DNA from: Epiperipatus broadwayi
Lineage: Eukaryota > Onychophora > Udeonychophora > Euonychophora > Peripatidae
Length of the DNA stretch: 64,000 nucleotides
Reading direction: 5' to 3'
Assembly (NCBI GenBank): GCA_028023455.1
Contig: JAQFVV010006221.1
Coordinates: 5,997,011 to 6,061,010 of the forward strand
The notes beneath the pieces were generated by a model that was given only the letters and a program-made list of their open reading frames with translations, was not told where the DNA came from and ran no database searches. Shown one piece after another: positions 62,181 to 64,000 of this stretch. Made by a program: the position numbers and the translations under genes. The stretch's first letter is position 1, and each line of letters starts with the position of its first letter.

Positions 62181-64000
62181 AATATATATATATTGTGCCC
62201 TTATCTATAGGTCATAATAGGGTAGAATGGTCAATTGCTAAAAAAATTTTAAATTTTAAGATATGTTTGTATGATATATAAATAATAGTAGGATAATTAG
62301 ATTTTATAGTACAATTTAAAGCTGAAAATACCTGGTATATAAAAGTGTAATGGATTATTTAAAAGGAACAGTTAAATAAAGATTAAAGATATCCTTGCTT
62401 ATGGTTGTAAAAGCTGGCCATATAAAATAACACAGCTATAAATAGTTAAAAGTATATTAATAATTCGAGTATAATATTTTAAAACTAATAAATTAAATAA
62501 AAACGATATGTAATAGTATAATTATATTTAATAGTCAAAATTAATCTAATATATTTTAAAAATAAACTTTAGGATGGTGAGAATTATATTTGGTTCTACA
62601 TTTTTAAATTATTTTCCAAATTTTTTATAAAATATATCAGTTTTGGTAATTTAGACCGAGACGTAAATTAAAAAATCATCTGATAAAGTTAGTAATCATG
62701 TGACTGTATATTATATACCTTCACACACACGCTTGTTAGACTAATAATAAAGTTTGTGAATTATAAAACTAAATATAATTGCTATTGATCCTTAAAGTAA
62801 AAGTTGAAATATTAAATATTGTTTTAATAATTATTTTAAAGTTTAAATGATTTTGATAAAACTATAGTTGAATTTAAAAATACTATTCTAAGTAATATTT
62901 AAGACATGATGTCATAAATTCTTTATTTTAAAGGGCTTAATCTATTATAAAACTAAAATGTATAAATTTGTTCGCACTAAAAAAGTCATTAACCAATCAA
63001 CGGAGGTATTTTAGCAGACAAAATATAAGAATTAGACGAAGCGGGAGAAAGTAATGTGTAAGTGAAGGAGGGAGTAACATTTTTTAGCTGGATAAAATCG
63101 TAAGCTAGAAAAGTGATATAATTTTTAAAATTTTGTATTTATTTTAAAAGTTTTTTTTTTAACATATAATATTTTGACTGCCTTTACATGAAGGGCTAAT
63201 TTTTAAAAGTTTTCTTACCAGTGATTTTATTCAAGTTTAGCCAAAACCTTACAGTGAAAATGGAAATACTACAGAAAACAGTATATAAAAATATTGTTAA
63301 AGGAAAAATATTTGGAAAGTGCCTTGATACAGCTTTATTTATGCTCAACCAGAAACTTATTATTGTAACTCAGAGGAATATAATTTGGACGCTATATGAA
63401 AACTTAAAAGAGAAGTTACTTGCCGTCAGGAAAATTATGATGCACAAATTTATAAGGCTACTCTGAAGTTATTTTATTCTTCTCTATGAAAAAATTAAGA
63501 TGCGTTTATTATAAAGGAAAAATTATGTAAAAGTTATAATGAAGAAAGAATGTTTATCTTTTTAAAGGAAACATTACAAAGTATATAGTTACCAGAACTT
63601 TAAAAGAAAGGAAAAATTACCGAATAATGATATGAAAGAGCTATTGTGTTTTTTATGAAAAAAAAAAAAAGAACAGAAAAACTTTCTCTAAGAAGAATTA
63701 AAAATGTTAAAGTATTCATTGGAGAAATACTTGATTTAGAAAATATAAATTTAAATTACTTAATGAAAATGGATCCATGGAAACAGAAAAGTTTTATTGA
63801 ATATTTAAATCAAAGTACCTAGAAGATGCATCATAAAAGTTGTGCGGGAAAATATTAGCAGAAAATATTAGAAGAAAATATTTAGAGGTTTTCTTTACGG
63901 GATTAATTGATATCATGGTTAATAATTGTATTAAGTGTGATAAAAAACCAAGGATTGTCGTCTATGAATATTTATTAAACAGAGCAATAATTGTTTTACC
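62181..64000. other. AT-rich right end, no gene assigned
   Basis: Contains an 81-codon plus-strand frame at 63221-63466 (MILFKFSQNLTVKMEIL...) and, near 63690-63820, another run reading KVFIGEILDLENINLNYLMK before a stop. Neither resembles a family I know. They might be exon-like or old element fragments; chance frames are equally possible in such sequence. Confidence 0.3.

Noticed and set aside
63221-63466. 81-residue plus-strand frame as a real gene
   Set aside because: No recognisable domain, no support from splicing or a second copy; kept only as an unassigned stretch.
1-64000. CRISPR array, bacterial defence or operon-like system
   Set aside because: No regularly spaced repeats, and the window is clearly eukaryotic repeat DNA with no operon organisation.

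Overview
The window is eukaryotic, non-genic, repeat-built DNA from a strongly AT-rich genome (about 70% A+T by eye). No spliced host gene, rRNA, intact tRNA, CRISPR array or prokaryotic operon can be supported. The recognisable content is transposable elements: hAT DNA transposons with a ZMYM/TTF-zinc-finger type transposase, APE-class non-LTR retrotransposons, a Penelope-like remnant, a very short tRNA-derived SINE, and several fold-back (hairpin) elements. This mix fits an invertebrate metazoan. A mollusc (for example a cephalopod) or a cnidarian are guesses that the sequence alone does not settle.

Layout. (1) 1-32772 is one giant inverted duplication. The left arm (1-15449) and right arm (17239-32772) are about 98-99% identical where compared, and they flank a 1.8-kb centre. 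The centre is itself a badly eroded continuation of the palindrome. Each arm carries, from outside to inside, a SINE, a ~0.8-kb fold-back element and a ~4.55-kb hAT transposon. The hAT outer terminus coincides exactly with the point where arm identity collapses. (2) 32773-40862 is AT-rich sequence with one SINE copy that has a target-site duplication (34668-34766) and a decayed Penelope-like element (about 36860-37765). (3) 40863-41362 is a 500-N assembly gap. (4) 41363-45505 is a third hAT copy, cut at its 5' side by the gap and full of small indels; about 450 bp of its 3' flank is also shared with the left arm. (5) 45514-51150 is AT-rich DNA with three separate fold-back elements. (6) 51709-57851 is an apparently full-length non-LTR retrotransposon on the minus strand, framed by a perfect 16-bp target-site duplication. 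It has ORF1 with zinc knuckles, and ORF2 (endonuclease plus reverse transcriptase) broken only by one homopolymer frameshift. (7) About 58330-61850 is a second, 5'-truncated and more decayed relative in the same orientation, with three in-frame tandem duplications. (8) 61850-64000 is unassigned AT-rich sequence.

How the parts relate. The same 8-bp target duplication (AATATAAT) borders the hAT element in the right arm and at the readable end of copy 3. The hAT insertion therefore came before both the inverted duplication and the direct duplication. No copy encodes an uninterrupted transposase. Most breaks are 1-nt homopolymer changes that differ between copies, so genuine decay and unpolished long-read error must both be considered. 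The most interesting structure is the giant palindrome with its hAT-bounded centre. Whether it is real or a head-to-head join of two haplotypes is the main question raised by the window.
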